Under the pieces are notes generated by a model, which saw only the letters and a list, made by a program, of their open reading frames with translations, was not told the DNA's origin and ran no database searches. A DNA stretch of 45,914 nt, taken from CAZYMF01 sp964648215 (GTDB lineage Bacteria; Desulfobacterota; Binatia; HRBIN30; JACQVA1). The DNA is taken from NCBI GenBank assembly GCA_964648215.1, contig CAZYMF010000017.1, forward strand, positions 1 to 45,914, written 5' to 3'. Of the stretch, positions 32,101-40,945 are shown in pieces; position 1 is the stretch's first letter, and every line of letters starts with the position of its first letter. Made by a program: the position numbers and the translations under genes.

Positions 32101-33096
32101 TCAGAACTCCACCACGGCGTCGGGCGCGTCGGTCAGGTGGACCGAATCGACGAAGCGCACCAGGCGGTCGCGCAGCGAGATCAGCAGTGAGTGGGTGCGA
32201 TTGCCGTGGCCGAAGAAGCGCACGCCGCGCAGCAGATTGCCGTCGGTGACGCCGCTGGCCGCGAAGATGATCTCCGGGCCCGGGGCGAGGTCGCGCTCGT
32301 CGTAGATCCGATCGGGGTCCTTCACGCCCATCGAGAGCAGCCGGCGCTCGAACTCCTCGCGCCCTTCCCCGCCGGCCTTGGCGGGCACCAGGCGCCCCTC
32401 CATGCCGCCGTTGAGGCAGCGCAGCGCCGCCGCCGTCAGCACGCCTTCGGGAGCACCGCCGGTACCCATCACCGCGTGTACGTTGGTTCCCCGTACCGCG
32501 GCCGAGATGCCCGCCGAGAGATCGCCGTCGCTGATGAGCCGGATCCGTGCCCCGGCCTCGCGAATGTCGGCGATGAGCTCCTCGTGTCGCGGACGGTCGA
32601 GCACGATCACCACCAGGTCGGACACCGAGCGGCGCAGGCGGGAGGCGATCGCCCGCAGGTTCTCCTTCACCGGGGCGTCGATGTGCACCGCTCCCTTGGC
32701 AGCCGGCCCGACGATGATCTTCTGCATGTAGCAATCGGGAGCCTTCAGCAGCCCGCCCTTGTTGGATGCCGCGAGGACGGCGATGGCGCCGGGCGAGCCG
32801 GTGGCGCACAGGTTGGTGCCCTCGAGCGGGTCGACGGCGATCGAGACCTCGGGGTCGTCCCCGCCGCCGCGGCCCACCTGCTCGCCGATGAAGAGCATCG
32901 GCGCCTCGTCGCGCTCGCCTTCACCGATCACCACCTCGCCCCGCATCGGCAACGTGTCCATCGCCTTGCGCATCGCCTCGACGGCCACCTGATCGGCATG
33001 GTGCCGGTCCCCCCGCCCCATGGTGCGGGCGGCGGCCACGGCGGCCTCCTCGGCCACGCGCAGGAACTCACGCGACAGCAGTTGTTCGATCGGCAT
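32101..33096 (-). CDS. glpX: Class II fructose-1,6-bisphosphatase
   Basis: 331 residues, the usual GlpX length. It removes the 1-phosphate of fructose-1,6-bisphosphate in gluconeogenesis (some members also act on sedoheptulose bisphosphate). Metal and phosphate sites: GEVVIGEGERDEAPMLFIGE, VSIAVDPLEGTNLCA, MGTGGAPEGVLTAAAL. Start at the ATG after AAAAAGGGGGAAG. Third gene of a probable operon behind fabD and the aldolase, 50 nt after the latter. Confidence 0.93.
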   Translation of the reverse strand: MPIEQLLSREFLRVAEEAAVAAARTMGRGDRHHADQVAVEAMRKAMDTLPMRGEVVIGEGERDEAPMLFIGEQVGRGGGDDPEVSIAVDPLEGTNLCATGSPGAIAVLAASNKGGLLKAPDCYMQKIIVGPAAKGAVHIDAPVKENLRAIASRLRRSVSDLVVIVLDRPRHEELIADIREAGARIRLISDGDLSAGISAAVRGTNVHAVMGTGGAPEGVLTAAALRCLNGGMEGRLVPAKAGGEGREEFERRLLSMGVKDPDRIYDERDLAPGPEIIFAASGVTDGNLLRGVRFFGHGNRTHSLLISLRDRLVRFVDSVHLTDAPDAVVEF

Positions 33097-33127
33097 GGCC
33101 GCTTCCCCCTTTTTCGTCCGACAGCGC

Positions 33128-33144
33128 CCGCGGTGTCACCGCGG
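33128..33144 (-). other. Intercistronic hairpin between aldolase and glpX
   Basis: CCGCGG-TGACA-CCGCGG, two bases after the aldolase stop codon. There is no T-tract after it, so it more likely tunes message stability or the glpX level than ends transcription. Confidence 0.45.
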
Positions 33145-33146
33145 CT

Positions 33147-34070
33147 TCACTGCCCCTTGCCGGCGTAGATGTCCATCACCGCGTGCAGGAACTTCACCGC
33201 CTCGTCGCGCGGGCGCTGGAAGGAGTTGCGGCCGATGATCGAGCCGAAACCGCCGCCGTCGCGAATGGCCCGCACCTCATCCAAAATCGCCGCCGTCTCC
33301 TTGGCCTCGCCGCCGGAGAAGATGACGATGCGCCGGCCGTTGAAGGCGCTCTGCACGACGTGGCGCACGCGCTCGGCGAGCGTCCCGACGGGAATGCGCT
33401 CCTTCTCGTACACCTTCTTCGCCGCCGCCTGCTCGATGTGCGCCGTCGGCGGCTTGACCTTGATCAGATGCGCCCCGAGCTGCGCCGCGATCTGCGCCGC
33501 GTAGGCGACCACGTCGATGGCCGTCTCGCCCTCCTTGGACAGACCCGAGCCGCGCGGGTACGACCACACCACCACCGCCAACCCCTTGCGCTTGGCCTCC
33601 TCGGCGAGGGCGCGGATCTGGCCGTACATCTCGTTGCGCGCAGCCGAGGCGGGATAGATGGTGAAGCCGATGGCGACGCAGCCGAGCCGCAGGGCCTCGT
33701 CGACGCTGCCGGTGATCGCCGGGCACGGATCGCCGCCGCCGTACAGGCTGTCGGAGTTGTTGAGCTTGAGGATGAGCGGGATGTCGCCGGCGTAGTCGGC
33801 GGCGGCGGCTTCGAGAAATCCGAGCGGAGCGGCGTAGGCGTTGCAGCCGGCCGCCAGCGCCAGTTCGAAGTGGTAGCGCGGGTCGTAGCCGGCCGGGTTC
33901 GGAGCAAAGCTGCGCGCCGGTCCGTGCTCGAAGCCCTGGTCGACGGGCAGGATCACCAGGCGCCCGGTGCCGCCCAGACGTCCGTGGTTGAGCAAGCGGG
34001 CAATGTTGGTGCGGGTGCCCGGCGTATCGCTGCTGTACCAGCTCAGAATCTCACGCGTGCGTTCGGTCAT
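33147..34070 (-). CDS. fbaB: Class I fructose-bisphosphate aldolase, DhnA/FbaB (archaeal) type
   Basis: 307 residues. It splits or forms fructose-1,6-bisphosphate via a Schiff-base lysine, probably Lys204 in HLIKVKPPT. Other family blocks: LVILPVDQGFEHGPARSF, NNSDSLYGG, VWSYPRGSGLSKEG, IVIFSGGEAKE and GGFGSIIGRNSFQRP. AAGGAG lies 8 nt before the ATG and decides the start; the frame is open much further upstream through fabD without homology. Adjacent to glpX, which suggests a gluconeogenic pair. Confidence 0.92.
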   Translation of the reverse strand: MTERTREILSWYSSDTPGTRTNIARLLNHGRLGGTGRLVILPVDQGFEHGPARSFAPNPAGYDPRYHFELALAAGCNAYAAPLGFLEAAAADYAGDIPLILKLNNSDSLYGGGDPCPAITGSVDEALRLGCVAIGFTIYPASAARNEMYGQIRALAEEAKRKGLAVVVWSYPRGSGLSKEGETAIDVVAYAAQIAAQLGAHLIKVKPPTAHIEQAAAKKVYEKERIPVGTLAERVRHVVQSAFNGRRIVIFSGGEAKETAAILDEVRAIRDGGGFGSIIGRNSFQRPRDEAVKFLHAVMDIYAGKGQ

Positions 34071-34135
34071 CGTGTTCTCCTTGAGAGCGCGCCGGTTCCA
34101 GTAAGCGCGGCGCATCAAGCCTACAACCACGCCCC

Positions 34136-35059
34136 CTAAGCCGTCAACGCCACCCGCGCCGCTTCGAGCGAGGCGCAGTCGTTCACGTTGTAGCGCTTGA
34201 GATTGCGGTCGATGCGGCGCGCCAAGCCGCTCAGAACCGTTCCCGGCCCGACCTCGACCACGGTGTGAATTCCGGCTTCGGCAACCATCCGCGTCATCAG
34301 CTCGTGCCAGCGCACGCGGCGGCTGACCTGCCGGGCGAGCCCGTCGCGCGCCGCCGCGGCGTCGCGGATCGGCGCGGCGTCGACGTTGTTGTAGAGCGGT
34401 AGCCGCAGGTCGTGGAACGTGATCCCCTCGAGATCGGCGCGCAGGCGCTCTTCCGCCGGTCGCATCAGACGGCAGTGAAAGGGCGCGCTGACCGGCAGCT
34501 CGATCGCCTGCTTGGCGCCGCAGCTGCGGGCGGCGGCACGGGCGGCTTCGCGTTCGCCGGCAATGACGATCTGGCCCGGCCCGTTGAGATTGGCGATGTC
34601 GACGACCCCGGAGGTCATTCCCGCCAAGGATCTCTCGACCGCCTCCACCTCCGCGCCGAGCAGAGCGTACATCGCCCCCTGCCCCTCGGGCACCGCCTCC
34701 TGCATGTAGCGACCGCGCCGGTGCACCAGGCGCACCGCGTCGCGGAACTCGAGGCCGCCCGCCGCCACCAGGGCCGAGTACTCCCCGAGGCTGTGTCCGG
34801 CCACCACCGACGGCTCCAAGCCCAGCAGCCGATACAGCGCCACGCTGACCAGCACGATCGCCGGCTGGGTGTTGGCGGTACGCTTGAGCTCCGCTTCGGG
34901 ACCCTCCAGCACGACACGCGACAAGGGGAAGCCGACGGCCTCGTCCGCCGCGGCGAACAACGCGCGCGCCTCGGCGAACCCGTCGCACAGATCCCGGCCC
35001 ATTCCCACGGCCTGCGATCCCTGCCCCGGGAACAGGAACGCGACACCGGTCAAGCTCAT
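34136..35059 (-). CDS. fabD: Malonyl-CoA:ACP transacylase
   Basis: Loads malonate onto acyl carrier protein for fatty-acid synthesis. 307 residues. Catalytic Ser90 in AGHSLGEYSAL, His195 in SAPFHCRLM; FLFPGQGSQ at the N-terminus and VEVGPGTVLSGL near the end are family blocks. Start Met of MSLTGVAFLFPGQG with GAGAGGTG 3-4 nt before it; a longer ORF 22 codons upstream has a low-complexity basic start. No other fab gene is in the window. First in a run with the aldolase and glpX. Confidence 0.93.
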   Translation of the reverse strand: MSLTGVAFLFPGQGSQAVGMGRDLCDGFAEARALFAAADEAVGFPLSRVVLEGPEAELKRTANTQPAIVLVSVALYRLLGLEPSVVAGHSLGEYSALVAAGGLEFRDAVRLVHRRGRYMQEAVPEGQGAMYALLGAEVEAVERSLAGMTSGVVDIANLNGPGQIVIAGEREAARAAARSCGAKQAIELPVSAPFHCRLMRPAEERLRADLEGITFHDLRLPLYNNVDAAPIRDAAAARDGLARQVSRRVRWHELMTRMVAEAGIHTVVEVGPGTVLSGLARRIDRNLKRYNVNDCASLEAARVALTA

Positions 35060-35215
35060 GCCACCTCTCTTTCCGCGACGTTGCGGCCGCCCGCGGATAT
35101 TGGCGCGCCCGCCGGCCTGGGGCAAGCCGGGTTACCGGGACGCCGGGTCGTCCAGCTTCGCTTCGCGCGAGGAGCGCGGACGCCGGCGGGAGGCGTGGCG
35201 ACATGCCCGCGGGGG

Positions 35216-37942
35216 CTACGTCGCCGCGCCCTCCGGTGCGGTGTCGGGCGTCAACGTGAAGTAGAAGGTGGCCCCTTGCCCGGCGGCGCCCTCGGCCCAG
35301 ACGCGGCCGCCGTGCTTCTCGACGATTCGCCGGACGATGCTGAGCCCGATCCCGGTGCCTTCGAACTCCTCGGGACCGTGCAGTCGCTGGAACACGTGGA
35401 AGAGCTTGTCGCCGTAGCGCGGGTCGAAGCCGACGCCGTTGTCGCGCACGAAGTACACCGGCGCACCGTTGCCCGATGCGCCGATCTCGATGCGGGGCGC
35501 AGCCACCGGGCGCGTGAACTTGATGGCATTGTCGATCAGGTTGTCGAGCAGTTGCCGCAGCAGGGTCGGATCCGCCGTCGTCCTGGGCAGGGGACCGACG
35601 ACGAAGTCGATCGCGCGCTCGCCGGCGCGCGCGCGCAGCTCCTCGAACGCGCTGCGGGCAATCACGGCGAGATCGACCGACAACGGCTGCAGCTCGGCGC
35701 GGCCGACGCGCGAGAGCTGCAGCAGCGCGTCGATCAGCTGCCCCATGCGCTCGCTCCCCGCGCGCACGCGTTGCAGGTAGCGCTTCGCCTCCTCGGGAAG
35801 CTGCGTGCCGAAATCTTCCTCGAGGATGCGAATGAATCCCTCGATGTGCCGCAGCGGCGCGCGCAGGTCGTGCGAGACGGAGTAGTTGAAGGCCTCCAGC
35901 TCGCGGTTGGCCGCCTCGAGCGCCGCGGTGCGCTCGCCCACGCGCCGCTCCAGATCGGCGTTGAGTCCCAGAACCTCCTCCGCGGCGCGACGAGAGCGCT
36001 CTTCGCTCGCGCGCAGATCCTCGATCATCCGGACGTTTTCGTCGCGCACCGCGAGATCGTGGAGCGCGTAGCCGATGTCCCCGGCCAGCTGCTCGAGCAG
36101 CGCCCCCTCCTCGTCGTCGAAGGCTTCGGGCCGCGTCGCGCAGACGCTGAGAGCGCCGTGCAACGTCGCGCCAAACTCGATGGGGAACGCCGCCGAGGAA
36201 GCGAAGCCGCGCGCCAGCGCCTCCTCACGCCACGGCTTCATCTGCGGGTCGCTGTCGATCGAAGAGACCACGCAGGGCCGCCGCGTGCGGATGGCCGTGC
36301 CGGTGGGCCCCCATCCGGTCGGCGTCTCGTCCCACGTGATCCGAGCCGAGGCCAGATAGCCGGTCGGGTCCCCGGCGCTGGCCACCGGACGAACGCAGCT
36401 GCCCTCGGGCTGCGGCACTCCGATCCACGCCATCCCATAGGCACGGGTCCGGAGCAAGATGTCGCACGACTGCTGCAACAGCCGGTGGCGATCGGTCTCC
36501 CGCACGATCATTTGGTTGATCTCGCGGATGGCCGACAGCAGAGACTGCAGGTGCGCGATCCGCGCCTCCTGTCGCTTGCGCTCGCTGATGTCGCGCACGA
36601 TCGAGACGAAGAGGCGCTCGTCGCCGATCGCGGCCGATGTGGCGCTCACTTCGACCGGGAAGCTGGTGCCGTCACGGCGCCGGTGCGTGGTTTCGAAGAC
36701 GATCGCCCGTTCGCCGGCCTGACGCATCTGCTCCCGTAGCGTCGACAGCTCGCTCGGGACGCGCAGGTCCGCGATGTGGAGACGCAACAGCTCCTCGCGC
36801 GTGTACCCGTAGGCGCGCTCGGCCGCGCGGTTCACCTCGAGGAACCGTCCCTCCTGATCGGAGAAGAGCACGATCTCGTTGACGCTCTCGCTGAGCAGAC
36901 CATAACGCTCGCGCGCTTCGGCCGCGGTCCGTTCGTGGGCCAGGTCGCGAGCCATGATCTGCAATTGCTGCCTTCGCGCCAGCGCCAGCAGAAAGCCGGC
37001 AAATGCCATCACGACCAGGCCGGCGAACACGACGGTCGGCCACATCTCCGTGTGGTATTCCGCCAAGGCCTCGCTGCGGTCGATCTTGACCATCAGTGCC
37101 CACGACGTGCCGTCGATATGACGCGTGGCGGCCAGCACCGGCACTCCACGGTAGTCCGTGAACACCCCGAACTTCGGTTCGCCCGCCAAGGCCGCAACGG
37201 CGAGCGCGCCCGCGCGGGAACGGGGCGGGCGGAGAGGGGTCTCGTCGGCGCGGCCCAGTCGTAGCGCGGAGAGGTAGATCACCTCGTCGCCATCCCCCGC
37301 GACCAGCAGAGTCTCCCCCGTGCCCGCCAGAACGTCCTGCCGCCGCAGGATGGGCGCCAACCTCTCACGCGGATCCATCAGCAGGACCACGGCACCGGTA
37401 GCAGGCTCGTTTCCGACCGGAGCGGCAAACGCGAGCCACCAGCGTCCGGAGCGGTCGCTCAGACGGCTGACGCCGTAGCCGGCCGTCATGGCCCGTTGCC
37501 CCACGGCGGTGGCGTCGGGACGCTCGTCGTACGCGCCAAGCTGCAGCAGGTCACGCCCCGCGCGGTTGTAAAGCAGGATCGAATCGTAGCCATAAGTCTG
37601 GAGCAGCCGCTCGAGGATTTGCGTCAGGTGCGCCAGGTGGCGTGCGTCCGGGTCGTCCGCATGCCCGACGAGGTCCACCACCGAGGGATAGCCCGCCACC
37701 ATCTCGGCATCGCCACGCCGCTCTTCGAGAAAGGTCTCGATCGTCTTCTGCTGCTCCGTGGCCAGTGAGGACAGGCGCGCCCGCCAATGTGCCACCGTCC
37801 GGTTCCAGGCGCGGTGAACGAGCCACCAGGCCAGCCCCGCCATCAAGGCGGCGCCGACGATCACCGCGGTGGCGACGGCGCCGCGCCTCGGCTGCGACAG
37901 GCGAGGAAGCCGATCGTGCTCGGCGGCGGATGACGGCGCCAT
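35216..37942 (-). CDS. Membrane sensor histidine kinase (Cache-PAS-GAF-HisKA-HATPase)
   Basis: 908 residues. Helix 22-42, an extracytoplasmic Cache-like sensor about 45-295, helix 302-322, PAS about 345-455, GAF about 470-635, a coiled coil about 640-685, HisKA with His691 (NYSVSHDLRAPLRHIEGF), and HATPase_c with DNLIDNAIKFT, VRDNGVGFDP and GTGIGLSIV. The SHDLRAPLRHIEGF form is that of phytochrome-like and related kinases that signal to single-domain Rcp-type regulators, and such a regulator starts this operon. It lies 12 nt after the hybrid kinase gene. The ligands of Cache, PAS and GAF are unknown. Confidence 0.9.
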   Translation of the reverse strand: MAPSSAAEHDRLPRLSQPRRGAVATAVIVGAALMAGLAWWLVHRAWNRTVAHWRARLSSLATEQQKTIETFLEERRGDAEMVAGYPSVVDLVGHADDPDARHLAHLTQILERLLQTYGYDSILLYNRAGRDLLQLGAYDERPDATAVGQRAMTAGYGVSRLSDRSGRWWLAFAAPVGNEPATGAVVLLMDPRERLAPILRRQDVLAGTGETLLVAGDGDEVIYLSALRLGRADETPLRPPRSRAGALAVAALAGEPKFGVFTDYRGVPVLAATRHIDGTSWALMVKIDRSEALAEYHTEMWPTVVFAGLVVMAFAGFLLALARRQQLQIMARDLAHERTAAEARERYGLLSESVNEIVLFSDQEGRFLEVNRAAERAYGYTREELLRLHIADLRVPSELSTLREQMRQAGERAIVFETTHRRRDGTSFPVEVSATSAAIGDERLFVSIVRDISERKRQEARIAHLQSLLSAIREINQMIVRETDRHRLLQQSCDILLRTRAYGMAWIGVPQPEGSCVRPVASAGDPTGYLASARITWDETPTGWGPTGTAIRTRRPCVVSSIDSDPQMKPWREEALARGFASSAAFPIEFGATLHGALSVCATRPEAFDDEEGALLEQLAGDIGYALHDLAVRDENVRMIEDLRASEERSRRAAEEVLGLNADLERRVGERTAALEAANRELEAFNYSVSHDLRAPLRHIEGFIRILEEDFGTQLPEEAKRYLQRVRAGSERMGQLIDALLQLSRVGRAELQPLSVDLAVIARSAFEELRARAGERAIDFVVGPLPRTTADPTLLRQLLDNLIDNAIKFTRPVAAPRIEIGASGNGAPVYFVRDNGVGFDPRYGDKLFHVFQRLHGPEEFEGTGIGLSIVRRIVEKHGGRVWAEGAAGQGATFYFTLTPDTAPEGAAT

Positions 37943-37954
37943 GCGGGTTCGCCG

Positions 37955-39487
37955 CTAGTCGGAGCCGGGCTCCGAGCCAGCTTCGTTCGCGGCCGACGGG
38001 GGTATGCGCGGCACCTGCACGAGGAAGCTGCTCCCGCGCCCCGGCTCGCTCTCCACATCGATGCTGCCGCCGAGCAACGAGAGCAGCCGCTTGCTCACCG
38101 CCAGGCCGAGGCCGCAGCCACCGTAGCGGCGGGTGGTGCTGCCGTCCAACTGACGGAAGTCCTCGAACATGAGAGGAATGTCGGCGGCGCCGACGCCGAT
38201 GCCGGTGTCGCGCACCTCGATCGCCACCGTCCCATTCCTGCACTCCTCGTGTACCCGCACCTCGCCTCGCTCGGTGAACTTGATGGCGTTGTCGAGCAGA
38301 TTGCCGAGAATCTGCCGCAGGCGGAGCGCATCGCTGGTCACCTCCACCTGCTCCTCGGGAACGTCGCACGAGAGGCGCAGGCCCTTGGCTTGAGCGAGCG
38401 GGGCAAAAGCCCGCACGGTCTCGCGCACGAGCGCGGCCACGTCGAAGGCGGCGAAGTGCGGCTGCAGCGCACCAATCCGCAAGCGGGCGACGTCGAGCGT
38501 CTCGTTGATGAGCTCGGTCAGGTGGTTGGCATTGTCCAGGATGGCCTCGATCATCGCGTCCGACTCGGGGTCGAGCCGCGGGCCCAGACCCTCTTTCAGA
38601 ACCTCCACGTAGCCGAGGATCACGTGCAACGGCGAGCGCAGCTCGTGGGAGAAGGCGGCGAGGAACTCGTCCTTGAGGCGATCGGTCTGCGCCAGCTCCG
38701 CGTAGAGCTCGCGCAGCTTGCGCTCGGCGGCGACACGCTCGCTGACGTCACGCTGAATGGCGGAGAAGTTCACGATGCGACCGGAAGGGTCGAAGACCGG
38801 GGCGATGGTCAGCTCGGCGTGATACAAGCCCCCGTCACGGCGACGATTGATGAGCTCGCCGCGCCAGACCTCGCCGGCGTTGATCTGCCACCACAGGTCG
38901 GCGTACAGCGCCGGATCGTTCTGGCCGGATTTCAGCAGCGCCGGGGTCTTGCCGACCACCTCCTCGGCACCATAACCGGTGATGCGGGTGAAGCCGGGAT
39001 TGACGTAGACGATACGCCCGTCACGGTCGGTGATGACCACCGCCTCCTCGGCCTGCTCGATCGCCGCCGCCACGCGAGCACGTTCGGCCTCCGTTTCGCG
39101 CAGTACCCGCGCCGCCGCGAACTCCCGCAGCGCCCGATCCACGGCGGTCGGCAGGCGGGCCAGATTCCCTTTGAGCACGTAGTCGGTGGCGCCCGCCTTG
39201 AGGCATTCGACGGCAACCTCCTCGCTCAACCGCCCGGTGACAAAGATGAAAGGCACCGCCGCTCCGAGCTCCTTCCACAGCGCCAAAGCCTCCAGGCCCG
39301 AGAACCGCGGCATGGCGTAGTCGCACAGGATCACCTCGGGGACACCGTCACGCACCAAGTCGGTGAACCGGTCGGCGCTCTCCACGCACGACGACTCGAC
39401 GTCGAACTCGTGCCGGAGAGCCGCCTCCGCGAGCTCGACATCTACCGGATCATCGTCGACGAAGAGGACTCGCAGCCGTCTGAGCAT
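37955..39487 (-). CDS. REC-PAS-histidine kinase
   Basis: 510 residues. An N-terminal receiver domain (1-120) with the acidic pair at 11-13 and phospho-acceptor Asp56 (ILCDYAMPR); a PAS domain about 138-255; HisKA with His281 (AAFSHELRSPLHVILGY); HATPase_c with ILGNLLDNAIKFT and GGCGLGLAVSKRLL. No membrane segment. The receiver at the N-terminus of the kinase means it can be controlled by phosphorylation from another kinase. It is 8 nt from the single-domain regulator and 12 nt from the membrane kinase, so all three form one signalling unit. Confidence 0.92.
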   Translation of the reverse strand: MLRRLRVLFVDDDPVDVELAEAALRHEFDVESSCVESADRFTDLVRDGVPEVILCDYAMPRFSGLEALALWKELGAAVPFIFVTGRLSEEVAVECLKAGATDYVLKGNLARLPTAVDRALREFAAARVLRETEAERARVAAAIEQAEEAVVITDRDGRIVYVNPGFTRITGYGAEEVVGKTPALLKSGQNDPALYADLWWQINAGEVWRGELINRRRDGGLYHAELTIAPVFDPSGRIVNFSAIQRDVSERVAAERKLRELYAELAQTDRLKDEFLAAFSHELRSPLHVILGYVEVLKEGLGPRLDPESDAMIEAILDNANHLTELINETLDVARLRIGALQPHFAAFDVAALVRETVRAFAPLAQAKGLRLSCDVPEEQVEVTSDALRLRQILGNLLDNAIKFTERGEVRVHEECRNGTVAIEVRDTGIGVGAADIPLMFEDFRQLDGSTTRRYGGCGLGLAVSKRLLSLLGGSIDVESEPGRGSSFLVQVPRIPPSAANEAGSEPGSD

Positions 39488-39495
39488 CGCACTCT

Positions 39496-39960
39496 TCAGT
39501 TCTCCCCCGGGACGCGGACGAAGAGGAAGCCCGAGTCGCGCCGATCACTCAGGACACGCAGCAGCTCGGTGACATCGATCGGCTTGTTGAGAAATCCGAG
39601 GGCACCGTGCTTGTAGCTCTGCAGCCGGCTGCTCACCGAGTCTGACCCGGTCAGCACGATCACCGGGATATGCCGCAGATGACGGTCCTCCCAGATCGTG
39701 TCGAGTAGCTCCCGGCCGCTCATCCGCGGCAAGCCCAGATCGAGCAGGATCAGATCGACCCGTCGCTCCTCGGTCCGCGCCTGGTACTCCTGTCGCTGCA
39801 GCACGATGAGCGCGCTCTCCGCGTCGGCCACGACGCGCACCGGGTTCAGCAAGCGGGCGCGCCTCAACGCGTGGACGGTCAAGTCGGCGTCGTTGGGCTC
39901 ATCTTCGACCAGGAGGATCAGGCCCGGGGCGGGTTCTGTCACATCGCTTCTGCCAACCAT
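39496..39960 (-). CDS. Single-domain response regulator (Rcp1-like)
   Basis: 154 residues made only of a receiver domain: acidic pair at 20-21 (LLVEDEPNDADL), phospho-acceptor Asp74 (LILLDLGLPRMSG), Thr in VIVLTGSDS, and Lys in FLNKPID. There is no output domain, so it probably passes signals by protein contact or phosphotransfer. Start ATG at 39960 with GGAGGGG upstream. The longer frame upstream has no family support. First gene of the operon. Confidence 0.92.
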   Translation of the reverse strand: MVGRSDVTEPAPGLILLVEDEPNDADLTVHALRRARLLNPVRVVADAESALIVLQRQEYQARTEERRVDLILLDLGLPRMSGRELLDTIWEDRHLRHIPVIVLTGSDSVSSRLQSYKHGALGFLNKPIDVTELLRVLSDRRDSGFLFVRVPGEN

Positions 39961-40209
39961 TGCCCCTCCAATCGAGCTACATCGACAGATGACGTCGAGA
40001 GAGATCGGATACTCTCGACAATTGTACAGCGACCGGGAGACGGTATCTAGGCATCTAATGATCAAACGGGGGGGCAGATTCAGGTTGATGGCACTCCAAC
40101 AGGGATGTTGTTCGGCTGCCGGAGCACCCACCGGAATCGCGGCCCGGTCTTGCGGCCGTCCAGCGATCGTGATTGTAAAGCGGTCCATTGTTCTGGAGGC
40201 AGACCGCGT
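39961..40209. other. Divergent spacer upstream of the signalling operon
   Basis: On the minus strand TGTACAAT near 40018-40025 resembles a -10, but no good -35 accompanies it. On the plus strand TTGCGG, 17 nt, TTGTAA (about 40151-40179) is a weak candidate for the small basic gene. No ORF of note. Confidence 0.3.
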
Positions 40210-40380
40210 ATGGCAAAGAAAACCGCAACCAAGAAGGCGCCGGCGAAGAAAACTCCGGCAGCCAGGTCCATCAAGGCAAAAAAGAAGACGGCGGCCAAGC
40301 CGCACAAGGCCGCCAAGAAAAGCGCCGGCGCGTCGAAGTACGACCAGCCGGGCGCGCCGTGGTGGAAGAAGTCGATCTGA
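40210..40380 (+). CDS. Small Lys/Ala/Pro-rich basic protein (histone H1-like)
   Basis: 56 residues, about one-third Lys, with PAKK- and KKT-type repeats (MAKKTATKKAPAKKTPAARS) and a non-repetitive end (SKYDQPGAPWWKKSI). It resembles the basic tails of bacterial H1-like proteins and probably binds DNA or RNA without a fixed fold. GGAGG lies 10 nt before the ATG and a strong terminator follows, so it seems a real, well-expressed small gene. The exact role is unknown; the aromatic tail is not explained. Confidence 0.75.
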   Translation: MAKKTATKKAPAKKTPAARSIKAKKKTAAKPHKAAKKSAGASKYDQPGAPWWKKSI

Positions 40381-40406
40381 GCGCCCGGGTGCTTCGGGTC
40401 GGGGGA

Positions 40407-40427
40407 GACGGGACAGGATGTCCCGTC
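40407..40427 (+). terminator. Hairpin terminator between convergent small genes
   Basis: Perfect 9-bp stem GACGGGACA-GGA-TGTCCCGTC followed by a pyrimidine tract CTCCTTCTTCTTC. It lies 26 nt after the basic-protein stop and touches the stop of the (-) gene, so it may act in both directions. Confidence 0.65.
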
Positions 40428-40674
40428 ACTCCTTCTTCTTCAGCCGGGTGCGGTTGGCTTCGATGAAGGCCCGCAGGTCATCGGTTGCAGCCAGCAGCTT
40501 GTCCCATTGCTCCTGGTAGAGCGTGACGGGGAAACGGCCCAGTCCGTACACGGACACGGCACCCTTTTCCGACACGCGAAAGCTGACGGGCCCGGTGGTC
40601 CGGCGGCTCGTCTTCAGCGCTTCGTTCTCGGCGCGCAGGCGCTCGAGCTCCTTTTGCACGTCTTCGTCCGGCAC
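40426..40674 (-). CDS. Small conserved protein with N-terminal coiled coil
   Basis: 82 residues. Residues 3-25 (DEDVQKELERLRAENEALK) predict a short coiled coil; the rest holds a compact block with VSEKGAVSVYGLGRFPVTLY and EQWDKLL, followed by an acidic-basic end. I recall similar KGAVSVYGLGRFPVTLY proteins in other GC-rich bacteria, but no function. Start GTG at 40674 with GGGAGGG upstream. It is probably cytosolic and dimeric. Confidence 0.75.
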   Translation of the reverse strand: MPDEDVQKELERLRAENEALKTSRRTTGPVSFRVSEKGAVSVYGLGRFPVTLYQEQWDKLLAATDDLRAFIEANRTRLKKKE

Positions 40675-40945
40675 GGCAGCCCTCCCTCGCTCGGCACCAT
40701 CCTATAGCACCACAAGCAGCGGCGCGTCATCCGCCGGCGGCGCGGCTGGCCAGGATCGAGCGCGTATCCCAAATGAGGAGGGCAACGAGGCAGAAGTGGA
40801 AGGGGACCGTGGCGATGACTCGAAAACTGGCGCTCTCGTTTGATTGGCAAGGCGGTTTCGGCCGCGAGCGGATCAAGATCGCCGACGGGGTCGGCGCCGA
40901 CTGCGGCAGGGCGCTCGAGCAACGGTTGACCCGAGGGTAGAGAGC
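40675..40945. other. Spacer before the ROK gene
   Basis: A possible 41-codon frame at 40815-40940 (MTRKLALSFDWQGGFGRERI) ends 5 nt before the ROK start, but it has no recognisable family. No repeat or promoter could be called. Confidence 0.3.

Noticed and set aside
34412..36739. 775-codon plus-strand open frame across fabD and the kinase
   Set aside because: Covers two unrelated minus-strand genes with clear catalytic motifs; its own sequence is low-complexity Arg/Gln/Leu.
40815..40940. 41-codon frame before the ROK gene
   Set aside because: No recognised family, and the upstream AGGAGG is not at the right spacing; could be chance.
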